From positions 1 through 64,000 of the forward strand of contig CALFUK010000055.1 of the NCBI GenBank assembly GCA_937929945.1: DNA of 64,000 bases, written 5' to 3'. The position numbers and the translations under genes are program-made. Source of the stretch: an uncultured Saprospiraceae bacterium. Lineage in GTDB: Bacteria > Bacteroidota > Bacteroidia > Chitinophagales > Saprospiraceae. The first letter of the stretch is position 1, and each line of letters starts with the position of its first letter. The notes beneath the pieces are model-generated. The model made no database searches. It saw nothing but the letters and a program-made list of their open reading frames with translations, and had not been told where the DNA came from. Positions 16,963 through 27,009 of the stretch are shown here, piece by piece.

Positions 16963-18462
16963 ATGAAAATCTATAACACATTGGTCATGATCGGTATGAT
17001 CATGCTAATCATCGCTTGCAGCACGGCTAAATCGACTCTAGGTGGCGAAGATCCACTGGTATTTGCCCAAGGAGTAGCCTCTGGGGATCCCACAGAATCA
17101 GCCGTAGTGATTTGGACACGGATCAGTGATTTGGCCAAATCAGCGCAAAAAGTAAAGTGGGCAATAAGTCAGCGAGCCGACATGAGTCAGCCCATCCAGT
17201 CAGGTGAAGTTATGACTGATGCGTCCATTGATCATACGGTCAAGGTAGATGTGCGGCAACTGCAGCCGGGCCAGCGGTATTTTTTCAGATTCGATTATGG
17301 CGACTCCAGCTCGCCGATTGGGCAGACGAAGACGCTACCAACTGATAGTGATCAGCTCAGCTTGGGCATCGTCAGCTGTAGCAACTATGAATGGGGCTAT
17401 TTTAACGCCTATCAGTCACTGGCGAATAAAGATGTCGATCTGGTGCTTCACCTGGGTGATTATATCTACGAGTATGGACCAGGCACATACGGAGATACAA
17501 CCTTAGCAAGACAGCATCTTCCAGCTAAAGAAATCATAACATTAGCAGACTATCGCACCAGGTACAAGCAATACCGGACAGATCCTGATCTACAGAAAAT
17601 ACACCAGATGGTCCCTTTCGTGAATATCTGGGATGACCATGAGATCTCTAATGATGCTTATAAAGACGGCGCCCAGAATCATCAAGATGATGAGGGTGAC
17701 TATCAGTCTCGCATGCGCGATGCCAAACAGGCCTATTACGAGTGGATGCCGACACGTCTTGGCATGGGCGATCCGCTGTACAGAGCTTACTCCAGCGGGA
17801 AGCTCATGGATCTCATCATGCTGGATGAAAGGCTCGCAGGACGCACTAAGCCGATTAAGGCCTTAAGTGAAGCACCTGGGGATCATACCATGCTTGGCCA
17901 GACGCAGCTGGATTGGTTCAGCCAGCAGCTGTCCAGCTCTGATGCGATCTGGAAGATCATTGGTAATCAGGTCATCTTCTCACCGTTGGATGTGAGTCGC
18001 GTCTATGAGACGCCTGTGAATTTTGATGCCTGGGATGGCTATGAGCGAGAGCGCAATTCGATTGCCTCACTCCTCAGAAGTGATGAGATCAGCAATGTGG
18101 TCTTTGTGACGGGTGATACGCACAGCTCTTGGGCATTTGAGGTACCCGTGAGTACGCGAGAATATCGTGGCAACCAGAAATCTTACGCCATAGAGATAGG
18201 CACACCGAGCATCTCCTCCGCTAACTGGGATGAGGGCCGATCTACTGAGGAGACTATCTTCGCAGAGAAAATGCTTCTGGCGGCTAATCAGCATCTGAAA
18301 TATGTGAACGGTAGAGATCATGGCTATGTGATCCTGCATCTTACAGTAGAAAAAGCGGTAGCGGAGTGGTACTATATCTCCACACTCGCAGATAGAAACT
18401 ACAGTGAAAGACTAGGTAAGCGCATGGAGTTTTACACAAATGGATCCGCTAAGCTAAATTAG
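16963..18462 (+). CDS. phoD: PhoD-family alkaline phosphatase/phosphodiesterase lipoprotein
   Basis: A 499-residue PhoD-like metallophosphoesterase that releases phosphate from phosphoesters outside the cytoplasm. The start at ATG 16963 gives a lipoprotein signal with lipobox LIIAC; the TTG at 16930 would only add a polar tail. A PhoD N-terminal domain (FAQGVASGDPTESAVVIWTR) is followed by the metal-binding segments VSCSNYE, HLGDYIYEYG, IWDDHEISND and VTGDTHSSWAFE. It has no partners on either side. Confidence 0.9.
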   Translation: MKIYNTLVMIGMIMLIIACSTAKSTLGGEDPLVFAQGVASGDPTESAVVIWTRISDLAKSAQKVKWAISQRADMSQPIQSGEVMTDASIDHTVKVDVRQLQPGQRYFFRFDYGDSSSPIGQTKTLPTDSDQLSLGIVSCSNYEWGYFNAYQSLANKDVDLVLHLGDYIYEYGPGTYGDTTLARQHLPAKEIITLADYRTRYKQYRTDPDLQKIHQMVPFVNIWDDHEISNDAYKDGAQNHQDDEGDYQSRMRDAKQAYYEWMPTRLGMGDPLYRAYSSGKLMDLIMLDERLAGRTKPIKALSEAPGDHTMLGQTQLDWFSQQLSSSDAIWKIIGNQVIFSPLDVSRVYETPVNFDAWDGYERERNSIASLLRSDEISNVVFVTGDTHSSWAFEVPVSTREYRGNQKSYAIEIGTPSISSANWDEGRSTEETIFAEKMLLAANQHLKYVNGRDHGYVILHLTVEKAVAEWYYISTLADRNYSERLGKRMEFYTNGSAKLN

Positions 18463-18502
18463 AAGACCGCTTGTGACCTATGTACGCTGAGTCAGGCCAA
18501 AT

Positions 18503-18518
18503 GCTGAATATATTCAGC
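18503..18518. repeat. 16 bp perfect palindrome
   Basis: GCTGAATATATTCAGC between convergent phoD and the SDR pseudogene. It lacks a T-tract, so it is not called a terminator. Confidence 0.5.
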
Positions 18519-18584
18519 CATAGTCTGTGAGGCGCTCCCGTCAGTTATGACTGGCAGGTACGTCTAGTTGTTTACTCTTGGTTA

Positions 18585-19377
18585 TTATACCATACTGGCC
18601 GTTACGTTTACTAATTCATTTATAAGTCCGTCACTATATGCATCAGGATGGGCTGGTCCGAATTCTCCTTTATCATTATCATAGTATTTGCCATCGATGT
18701 CTTTAGCATGCTTAGTCAGAGCTAAATCATATATGATGTCAGCCCCTTTATCCGCAGATGACCAAAATTTCCCATAGGCTTCTCTGACCATGTTCGTATT
18801 TAAAAGCGAGCCTGGATTAAGAGCCACCACAGAGATATCTGATTCTTGCTTGGATAAATAAAAACTCCACATCAAAATAGCTAATTTACTTTGAGCATAG
18901 GCTTCCTGGTCTGAAACCTTGATTTTACCCTGTAGTAATTCCAAAGACACACTACTCTGAGCATCAGAACTCAGATTTATAATTCTTGCTTCTGGATTGA
19001 CCCTTAATTTATGGATCACGTGATTCGTCAGTAGGTAGGGAGCGTAGTAATTCACAACGATCCGAATGTCTATTCCCTCTTTGGTCAAGGCTTGGGATGA
19101 TTTGAAAACACCTGCATTATTGATTAGTATATCAATGGTCGAAATCTTTTCATTTATCTCATCTGATATTTTCTTCACCTCATTAAGATTAGAAAAATCA
19201 GCTACGAGACCTGCAATATTATCATTGCCGGTTTCTTTTTTTTAGCTCTGCTATAAGCCCTTTTAATTTTTCAGAACTTCTACCATGTAGGTAGAGCCGG
19301 TGGCCCTCACGTGCCATTTTAAGAGCTGCTAATTTTCCGATTCCATCGGTACTGCCAGTGATGAGGATTGTTTTCAT
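18585..19377 (-). pseudogene. Short-chain dehydrogenase/reductase, frameshifted at a poly(A) tract
   Basis: The full SDR starts at ATG 19377 with the Rossmann motif [15 protein letters not shown]. It breaks at a run of eight A on the coding strand (plus-strand T at 19236-19243). Removing one A joins AELKK to [14 protein letters not shown] and on through INNAG, NLSSDAQ and the catalytic YAQSK to a stop at 18585. The sequence is otherwise intact, so the break is either recent, a sequencing error, or tolerated by slippage on the A-run. It sits beside two more decayed genes. Confidence 0.75.
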
Positions 19378-19395
19378 GATATCAGATTTTCTTGT

Positions 19396-19584
19396 TTATG
19401 AGTGATGTTGGGTCAGGAGCCTTTCTGCCAAGGTCTCCATGGTTTTCACGATGCTGTTGGTATTATATCTCAAATTTATTGACACATGATTACCGCCGAT
19501 TGACTGCAATTGAAATAAGTATTCAGTAAGGTAACTTATACCAGTTCTAATGCCTAAATGAATGCCAATTGGTTTTACAATCAT
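19396..19584 (-). pseudogene. C-terminal fragment of an LLM-class (luciferase-like) oxidoreductase
   Basis: A 62-codon open stretch whose end (SIGGNHVSINLRYNTNSIVK and TLAERLL) resembles the C-terminal GxNHVxLNLRF segment of luciferase-like flavin monooxygenases. The remainder of the gene is absent. It ends 18 bases before the SDR start on the same strand. The identification rests on one motif. Confidence 0.4.
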
Positions 19585-19642
19585 CCTCTCTGATTGAAGA
19601 TCTATATATAGTGGCTGAAGAAAAGGCTTGTCAAAGTGCTGA

Positions 19643-19846
19643 GTCTTAGTCGATGCCTACAGTACCGGGATAACACTCAGTCTTCAGCTGAAGAAGCTGG
19701 AAGAAGATAAAATTATCAAGAGAGAAGTCATCTTTAAAAAGCCCCCATTAAAAGTCTTTTAATCTCTTACAGAACTTGGAACAACACTATTGCCTATTGT
19801 ACAGTCGATTGCGGACTGGGGAGATTATGCGATAAAGAGGAAGTAG
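19643..19846 (+). pseudogene. HxlR-family transcriptional regulator, remnant
   Basis: The reading frame from 19643 gives TGITLSLQLKKLEEDKIIKR, EVIFKKPPLKVF, a stop codon, then SLTELGTTLLPIVQSIADWG to a TAG at 19844-19846. This is the winged-helix half and C-terminus of an HxlR regulator, with YSLTELG converted to a stop and the N-terminal half missing. HxlR genes often sit next to SDR or LLM oxidoreductases, which fits the neighbouring remnants. Confidence 0.7.
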
Positions 19847-19913
19847 TTTTTCTCATACTTTGATACAGACTGAGCAGCATTGATAATGCTCAATGGTGCT
19901 ACACTATCACACA

Positions 19914-19947
19914 CAAAAAAAGAGGTGCCTTATTCAGACACCTCTTT
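19914..19947 (-). terminator. Intrinsic terminator of the giant GH20-metalloprotease gene
   Basis: Stem AAAGAGGTG / CACCTCTTT (9 bp, 11-base loop), followed on the minus strand by a seven-T run. It begins about 43 bases after the stop codon at 19990. Confidence 0.9.
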
Positions 19948-19989
19948 GAAACAGAGATTTTACGATATGCTGTAGTTACTTATTCTAAT

Positions 19990-22900
19990 TTAATCATTAC
20001 ATGCTTCAATGTAAGCATGATATACAGCGCCAGACTTCACTTCGAATCCTGGATTCATCTGGACGTATTGGCCAGCATGATAGTCGACAGTGGTACCTGA
20101 TGATATCACGCCGTTCGTCTCAACCCCAATGACAGCCTTCTGCGTCTGAGTGATCGCCTGATTGATCGTTTCGTAGATGTAATCTTCACAAGACGGATCA
20201 TCAAAATCGCAGATACCATTGTTATTTGTATCCAGTAGTGTACCTCCGATACATCTGCAATCTGCATCATACACTTCGCCTACGGTACATGGATCGCCAT
20301 CACTACAGTTGGTTCCTGCTAAGGCAGATGAGCAGCCGGCATTTGGTCCACAATCAAAGCTTAAATCATCAAACTCAAATGCACCATCATCCCATCTCTC
20401 CATTGCAATAACCACTTCGCTGATGTCATTCATTCTGCCAATAGTCCGCGTAGCATCAGCATTGGCATCCGTGTATCCACTATTGCGATTCACCCAAAGA
20501 TGAGCTACCGTTTCGTTTTGCTTCATTTGATATCTCACCACCAGCTTGTAGACTGTACCTTGCTGTACATTGATGCCAGTACCACTATTATTAATGGCTA
20601 ATTCTGTGCCCCATCGCTTCCCAATGGCTAAGTCCTGATTATTATCAGGCTTGATCCAAAAGCCACCATTTGCCAGCTCTGTAGGTCTTATCAATATACT
20701 CATCCATACTTCGGATCCATTCATAAATGGAGTGCTCAGCTGGCGTAAAACATATTTTGTCGCATCTTCTCCCTCTAGATCAATACTGACTTTATTGCCA
20801 CCTTGACTAATGTGTCCTGGATAGCTCAGTGATCCTGATTCTATATTGATAGAACCATTAAGTACTGGACCTGTCCAGTCGCCACTCAATCCTGGGCCAC
20901 CACCTGCTCCAATGAGCGCACTGCCAGCAGTGTAGTCAAAGGCATCCGCTGCTTCATTCAGGCACTGGAAATTATCGCAGATGCCATCGTTATTTGAATC
21001 ATTGAATGGATCATCTGGGCATACATCACAGGCATCTGGTGTATTATCCTCGTCCGCATCTAGTGCATCATTAAAGTTAGGACATTCATCCATAGCATCA
21101 CACACTCCATCATTATCACTATCGCCAGATAGTACCGTACAGTCACACAGCTCTAGGTCTACCCATTTTTGTTCTCCAGTACCACCTACTGCTGCTACCT
21201 TTATGTTCGTGCCTTCCCAGTTGATTTCATCTCCCACTTCTAATGCTGCATCCCATAGATCGATCACTGGATCCCAGTTACTTGGTAATTCTGGAGGTCT
21301 TACAGTGATGCTATTCGGCGTTGGATCTAACATGTTAGTGATAGCTGACCCAGGACCAGGGATGTGGTGGAGCAGGACTCCTTTTTTCACAATTCTGGTA
21401 TTCTGATTATCTGGCTCATAGCTCAACCAGAGATTATCTCCCAGCTGGAGTCCATATTTGTGCTGTTCATTATAAGTGTTGACACCAGAGGACTTATGTA
21501 TCCTACGAGTAATGCATGTATTGTTCACTTCAGGGACACAAGCAATCTCTTCAGGCTCTATCCAACCAAGGAAGTATTTCATATAACTTGGTATGTCAGA
21601 ATCTAGTCCGCCATCTCCTTCGCTACCCATGAAGTAGTAGGGATCATGGCCTCCAGTGACACTACCTGGAAACATCACATCTCCACCTTCTAATGCATTA
21701 GCATGGCCCAGGCCAAATCCATGAAAGGTCTCATGTATGACACCTTTATAATACCACAATAACTGGCCAGGATACCATACGCTACCATTCAGTCCATTAC
21801 CAGAGCCTAGAGCTCCAGCACCATTCAGGTCTGTGGTACTGCGGTAGGTATAGATGATCACGTTATATTGGCTGAGATCATAACCACCAGCTTCTGCTGC
21901 ATCTCTCAGAAGGTCAGACATATAGGTGAATGACTTATTCGTCGATGCATCAAACTCATATACAGGCGTGATGTCAAAATCTCCAATCCACGCTCTTTCA
22001 AAGGATAATCTTCTGACGTAGTCATCCAGCTTTGTTTGAATAGTTGTGATGTTCTCATCGGGGACATCCCAAGTGTGTGTCGCCGGGTCTACCCCTCTAA
22101 GGACTAAGATATTTCTACCACCCAGGACCAGATTAGTTTGTTGAGGTAATAAATTATCACAGTTATCAAGACATGCATCAGCACTGTCATTAGGACAAGG
22201 ATCAGCTGCATCACACAGACCATCACCGTCAGTATCAGGTGAAATAGTGCCACCTGTACAGTTACAGTTGGCATCGTATGCCTCTCCAGTCGTACAGTCA
22301 TTATTATCATTACAAGTAGCACCCAGTATGCAGTTGCCATTGGTGTTATCATTGGCGTCACAGATACCATCACTGTCAGCATCTTGGAATGTGCCTCCGT
22401 TGCACTCGCAGTTACTGTCATACGCTTCACCAGTCGTGCAAGCATCTCCATCATCACAGGCTGTGCCTACCATAGAGCTGTCACAGCTATCAGCAGCGTC
22501 AAGTGAGCAGCCTATATATAGCTCATCTATTTCCATGATTCCGTCTCCCCATCTTTCCATGGCGATTTGTATGCTATTGATATCTGATATGGTGCCCACT
22601 GTCTTAGTGGCATCAGCGTTCGCATCTGTATAGTCTTCATTTCGGTTGATCCATAGGTGAGCTACAGTCTGAGTATTTTCTAATTTGTACCTCACGACTA
22701 ATTTGTAGATGCCGTTGTTTTGCACATCCGTACTTGATGCGTTATTATCGATGGATAGTTGGCTTCCCCATCGCTTACCGAAAGCGATATCTTGTCTGCC
22801 ATTAGGTTTGATCCAGAAGCCGCCATTCTCTCGCTTTATGGGGCTGATCAGACAGCTCATCCATACTTCTTCTCCATTTACAAAAGGCTGCGCCAGATCA

Positions 22901-25900
22901 CGTGTCACCCATTTTGTGGAGTTTTCATTTGTCAGGGTCATTCTTAGTTTATTCGCTGAGCTCGTGTGCCCTGCATAAGTCAATGATCCTGAAGTCACCT
23001 CAATGGATCCATTCATCGCATTAGGAGCGGTCCAGGCACTGCTGAAACCACTACCACCTGTACTCCCATTTAACAGCGTATTCGCTGGATACAGAAAGGC
23101 TTCTGTTGCTTCTGAAGCGCATACTACTTCTTCTGAATCGCAGACACCGTTATTATTAGCATCTACAAGTGTGCCTCCGATGCACTCACAGTTACTATCA
23201 TACACTTCTCCTGTGGTACACACATCTCCATCATCACATGCTCCTCCTACTGCTACTCCATTGGCACAGACTACGGGCATCTCTGCCGTACATCCTAGGT
23301 ATAATTCGTCTATTTCTACAATCCCGTCTTCCCATCTTTCCATAGCTATTTGCACGCTATTGATGCTAGAGATGGCTCCTATCGTTTTGGTCACATCTGC
23401 ATTTGCATCTGTGAAGCCATCATTACGATTCACCCATAAGTGAGCTACCGTCTGACCACTTTCCAGCTTGTATCTTACCACTAATTTGTAGGTAGTATTA
23501 GCTTGCACGTCAATACCTGTGGACGTATTGTCAATAGATAGCTGGGTACCCCAACGCTTGCCTATGGCTATATCCTGTCTGCCATTTGGCTTAATCCAGA
23601 AGCCGCCATTTGCTATCTTGATGGGATTGATCAAACAGCTCATCCATACTTCGTCTCCTGTTGTAAATGATGTTGCCAGATCTCGATTAGCATATTTAGT
23701 GGAGTTTTCATTCGTAAGTGTGAAACGCAGCTTATTAGCAACACTGCTCGTCATCTGTCCTGGGTAATTCAGTGATCCAGAGATCACCTCGATTGATCCA
23801 TTCATCGCACTCGGGACAGTCCAGGCACTACCAAATCCACTGCCGCCAGCTGTCGCATCAATCAAAGTATTCGATGCATAATCAAATCCATCAAAAGCTT
23901 GTGAAAGACATGATTCTTGTGTATCACAGAGACCGTTATTATTTGCATCGACTAGAGTGCCAGTACAGTCACAGTTAGCATCTATCATATCATTAGTGGT
24001 GCAGCTATCAGCATCGTCACAGGTAGCTCCTACCACTACTCCAGTGGGACAGTTATTATTGAGAGCAGGCATAACATCTTGGAATGAACTACCGACTCTA
24101 ATCTCATCGACATTTATTTTTCCGAGACCGTATCCTTGCATATTTATCGTGATCAGATTACCATTTCCTAAGTCTACATTATCATTGATGGTAGCTGTAT
24201 TAGAAGGGGATGGTATGATTCCAATTTCAGGGTTGAGCCATGTTCTGTGCATGTCTTTGCCTGGCACATTTTCTATTTGCATGACGACAAAGTATGTCTC
24301 TCCTTCTACGGCCGTCGTATTCAGAAGCTTGGAGCCCCATCTTTTAGTTAAGCCGTAGTCAAAGGCAGTATTAGGAAATAATGCAAAGTGACCATTTCTT
24401 AATCTGTCTACCTTCATAAGAAAACTAATCCAAGTCGAAGTGCCTTCCGCACCTATTTGTCCTGACGTATTTCTGGCGATGACTATTGATGGAGTATCAC
24501 TTGCCGGTTCTAAGCATATAGAGTTTCCACTGGTTACCAGTCCTGGGTAAGTCAGTCCAAAGTTATTGATGGTAGCGCTTCCGTTATTGCTCAATAGTGA
24601 CCATTGATCAGTCCATCCTGTTCCTCCATTTTCTCCTACGATTACATTACCTGGTGTGTAGTCAAATGGCTCATGAGCCAGCACTAAGCCTCCACCATTA
24701 CCAATGGAGCCGCTGTTAGACTGGCTGAAACCACTGTCTCCAGAATTATTCTGTGCTTTCACCCAGTAGTAATAATCTGTATTGGCAGAAACATTCGTGT
24801 CTTCGTAAGTCGTGATATCACTAGTCACCGTCGTAATGACTGTAGCACTTGAGCTATTGTTACTGGTATTGCGGTATAGCTGGTAAGTGATTGGCCCATT
24901 AGAAGCTGCTGTCCAGGTGACTCTGATTTTATCGGGGAATAAGCCGTCAGACGCTGATGTAGTCTGAGGTGTACTGGGAGCTTGTCCGTTAGAGATAAAT
25001 AAATCTCCTATGGACTGTGTCACAGTGGCTCTGCTCGTATAGTCGTCAAAGTCATTTGCTGGATAGGGCCATGTCTTATGGTTCCAGGCATGCTCTGCGA
25101 ATGCAGGCATTCTGAGCTTCAAGAGAGCCAGATTGATACTGGATGAATTCTCCCATGTACACATGAGGCCACCCAATACATTAGCATCATTGACTCCAGT
25201 AAAATTATCGTAGGTGATGGGTCCGCCAGAGATTCCGTCGGTTCCGCCTCTGAAGTGGTTCCATTCATTATAGACCATTTCGACAGGTCTAGCTATGCTT
25301 GATCCTACAATGTATAGAGGACTCCATGCAGCGTTTGCTATCGTCCATCCATTAGAAAGATGACTCTCGTATGTAGGGTGAAACTGCTTCGTGTAGCAAA
25401 TAGGAACGACCTGATCTTTGTGTGCTGCGAGTGGTCCTCCCGTCGTACTTGGCCCTGCCCAGTAAGACATTTTGACATCGGCGTCATATCCTACGAGTAC
25501 GCCTCTAAAGAAGTCAGCAAGATTATCAGACATGCCGCCCTCACTGATGACTGGGCCTACGTGATACATGGGCATTTTTAAGTCCGCAGGATATCCCGCT
25601 TTAAATTGGTCTATGGCTCTTCTGTGTGCGATGGAGACTACATTTCTGAATCTCGCATTTCCCTCAGTGCCATCAAAATTTGCAAAAGAACCTAATCCAT
25701 CAAGCTCGTCAGCAAAACCAGCAAAAGCATCATTAGGATTAAAATCTTTCTGCATGGCATCCAGCATGTGTCTATGATTTGGCGTAGATTCATTATGAGG
25801 GAACAAATAGACTCCATGAGATTTTCCAAATTGGATCAGCTCATTCATTTCTTCTTTGGTGTAGAGGTGGTGTGCGGCTCTCTGAGCAGCGGTGAAGCCC

Positions 25901-26535
25901 GAAGTTTGGTCTACTACAGCTCCTATCCATTGCTTCTCTCCTGTATGCAGAGATAGATATCTTACCTTGTAGAATCTGGCCAGCTTGATGAATGCTTTAA
26001 TATCATCTAAGGAGTACCAGTAATTTTTTACATCGATCATCACTGATCTGAAGTCTTTGAATGGCTGATCATCTATATTGACATTCTGTGCTGTGGCACT
26101 GCCCGCTGCTGATGAAGAAAGGGCTTGGACTACAGAGACAGTGCCAGGAAAGGCACCGTGTATACCATCTGCTTCTACAGTGATGGATCCATCTACGGAT
26201 AGTAGATATCTTTCTCCTGAGAGACCTGTATTAGACTTGATGAGGATATCTCCTGGTCCTGCCGCGCTGCCTTGACTGGTAGTCAGCGTCAGGCCATGAG
26301 TTCTGAATAGTTCGTCTTTTAGTAAGTCTGCAATAGGCTGAAATACAGGGACATCATAGTAAATGACATTTCCAGAACTAACAGTCGTCGTGCCTGCCGT
26401 CTGTACGACAGATTGCGGAGCTGGAATGATGTTCACTCCAGAGGCACTTTGCGAAATACTTGCTTGGAATAAATGGAAGATGAAAAATAAAACAATAGAA
26501 GCTCTTAGGGCAAGAGCCTTAATTAAGAAGGGCAT
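19990..26535 (-). CDS. Giant secreted GH20-like / zinc metalloprotease fusion protein
   Basis: A 2181-residue secreted protein. Signal peptide 1-29; GH20b-like domain about 33-150; GH20 hexosaminidase-like barrel about 155-500; FN3 domain about 520-612. Four roughly 200-residue beta-sandwich-like modules start with FDYxxGxxxI(G/D). Five Cys-rich units of the form CDDGDxCTxGExYDxNCxCxGG occur with DxNNNGxCD, similar to calcium-binding thrombospondin-3 repeats. A metalloprotease domain carries HETFHGFGLGH near residue 1601 (HExxHxxGxxH). The C-terminus is a coathanger-type (GCX-like) domain ending IEACND. The expected GH20 Asp-Glu pair (GGDE) is replaced by HVGPVISEG near residue 325, so hexosaminidase activity is doubtful. 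Likely role: binding or degrading glycan and protein polymers. Confidence 0.85.
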   Translation of the reverse strand: MPFLIKALALRASIVLFFIFHLFQASISQSASGVNIIPAPQSVVQTAGTTTVSSGNVIYYDVPVFQPIADLLKDELFRTHGLTLTTSQGSAAGPGDILIKSNTGLSGERYLLSVDGSITVEADGIHGAFPGTVSVVQALSSSAAGSATAQNVNIDDQPFKDFRSVMIDVKNYWYSLDDIKAFIKLARFYKVRYLSLHTGEKQWIGAVVDQTSGFTAAQRAAHHLYTKEEMNELIQFGKSHGVYLFPHNESTPNHRHMLDAMQKDFNPNDAFAGFADELDGLGSFANFDGTEGNARFRNVVSIAHRRAIDQFKAGYPADLKMPMYHVGPVISEGGMSDNLADFFRGVLVGYDADVKMSYWAGPSTTGGPLAAHKDQVVPICYTKQFHPTYESHLSNGWTIANAAWSPLYIVGSSIARPVEMVYNEWNHFRGGTDGISGGPITYDNFTGVNDANVLGGLMCTWENSSSINLALLKLRMPAFAEHAWNHKTWPYPANDFDDYTSRATVTQSIGDLFISNGQAPSTPQTTSASDGLFPDKIRVTWTAASNGPITYQLYRNTSNNSSSATVITTVTSDITTYEDTNVSANTDYYYWVKAQNNSGDSGFSQSNSGSIGNGGGLVLAHEPFDYTPGNVIVGENGGTGWTDQWSLLSNNGSATINNFGLTYPGLVTSGNSICLEPASDTPSIVIARNTSGQIGAEGTSTWISFLMKVDRLRNGHFALFPNTAFDYGLTKRWGSKLLNTTAVEGETYFVVMQIENVPGKDMHRTWLNPEIGIIPSPSNTATINDNVDLGNGNLITINMQGYGLGKINVDEIRVGSSFQDVMPALNNNCPTGVVVGATCDDADSCTTNDMIDANCDCTGTLVDANNNGLCDTQESCLSQAFDGFDYASNTLIDATAGGSGFGSAWTVPSAMNGSIEVISGSLNYPGQMTSSVANKLRFTLTNENSTKYANRDLATSFTTGDEVWMSCLINPIKIANGGFWIKPNGRQDIAIGKRWGTQLSIDNTSTGIDVQANTTYKLVVRYKLESGQTVAHLWVNRNDGFTDANADVTKTIGAISSINSVQIAMERWEDGIVEIDELYLGCTAEMPVVCANGVAVGGACDDGDVCTTGEVYDSNCECIGGTLVDANNNGVCDSEEVVCASEATEAFLYPANTLLNGSTGGSGFSSAWTAPNAMNGSIEVTSGSLTYAGHTSSANKLRMTLTNENSTKWVTRDLAQPFVNGEEVWMSCLISPIKRENGGFWIKPNGRQDIAFGKRWGSQLSIDNNASSTDVQNNGIYKLVVRYKLENTQTVAHLWINRNEDYTDANADATKTVGTISDINSIQIAMERWGDGIMEIDELYIGCSLDAADSCDSSMVGTACDDGDACTTGEAYDSNCECNGGTFQDADSDGICDANDNTNGNCILGATCNDNNDCTTGEAYDANCNCTGGTISPDTDGDGLCDAADPCPNDSADACLDNCDNLLPQQTNLVLGGRNILVLRGVDPATHTWDVPDENITTIQTKLDDYVRRLSFERAWIGDFDITPVYEFDASTNKSFTYMSDLLRDAAEAGGYDLSQYNVIIYTYRSTTDLNGAGALGSGNGLNGSVWYPGQLLWYYKGVIHETFHGFGLGHANALEGGDVMFPGSVTGGHDPYYFMGSEGDGGLDSDIPSYMKYFLGWIEPEEIACVPEVNNTCITRRIHKSSGVNTYNEQHKYGLQLGDNLWLSYEPDNQNTRIVKKGVLLHHIPGPGSAITNMLDPTPNSITVRPPELPSNWDPVIDLWDAALEVGDEINWEGTNIKVAAVGGTGEQKWVDLELCDCTVLSGDSDNDGVCDAMDECPNFNDALDADEDNTPDACDVCPDDPFNDSNNDGICDNFQCLNEAADAFDYTAGSALIGAGGGPGLSGDWTGPVLNGSINIESGSLSYPGHISQGGNKVSIDLEGEDATKYVLRQLSTPFMNGSEVWMSILIRPTELANGGFWIKPDNNQDLAIGKRWGTELAINNSGTGINVQQGTVYKLVVRYQMKQNETVAHLWVNRNSGYTDANADATRTIGRMNDISEVVIAMERWDDGAFEFDDLSFDCGPNAGCSSALAGTNCSDGDPCTVGEVYDADCRCIGGTLLDTNNNGICDFDDPSCEDYIYETINQAITQTQKAVIGVETNGVISSGTTVDYHAGQYVQMNPGFEVKSGAVYHAYIEACND

Positions 26536-27009
26536 ACGTACGGGATTTACAGTTAATATTAAAAAAAATTTGACTTGATCTCAAGCAAGCCATTGTTAAA
26601 TGATTGCTTTTTGAAACAACTACACTAATTGTGCAAACAATCAATGTTAGGACAAATATATTGATAGACACCACAGTTTATGAAGGATTTTTCTTTTAAA
26701 TTTTACCTCGCGTTTTCTCGGGATTCTCTAGTTTTTGGCTTCGGAAGTGTGCTGCGGCGACCTTGAGCTATATATATTCACTTTCTTTAGATATGTAGAG
26801 CTATGAAAAGAGCCATATTACATCATCATTGGATACCTTAGGTGCCCGTTATCATAGCATTACTCCACCGACTAAGGAAGTGATAAAATGTAAAATGAAT
26901 GCCAATAAGCCAAAAGCAATACGTCAAAACGTCCAGTACACGACAAAATTTAAAGCCAATGAATTTCTGTTTTTCACAACTTAGATTCGAAAGCTAAAAT
27001 CTTTATGGA
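26536..27009. other. Divergent intergenic region
   Basis: 474 bases, no gene. TATATTTG on the minus strand (26656-26663) could be a -7 box for the giant gene, but no TTTG partner is at the right spacing. No palindrome stands out. Confidence 0.35.

Noticed and set aside
19396-19584. Intact small gene
   Set aside because: The frame resembles only the C-terminal end of a longer oxidoreductase, so it is recorded as a fragment.
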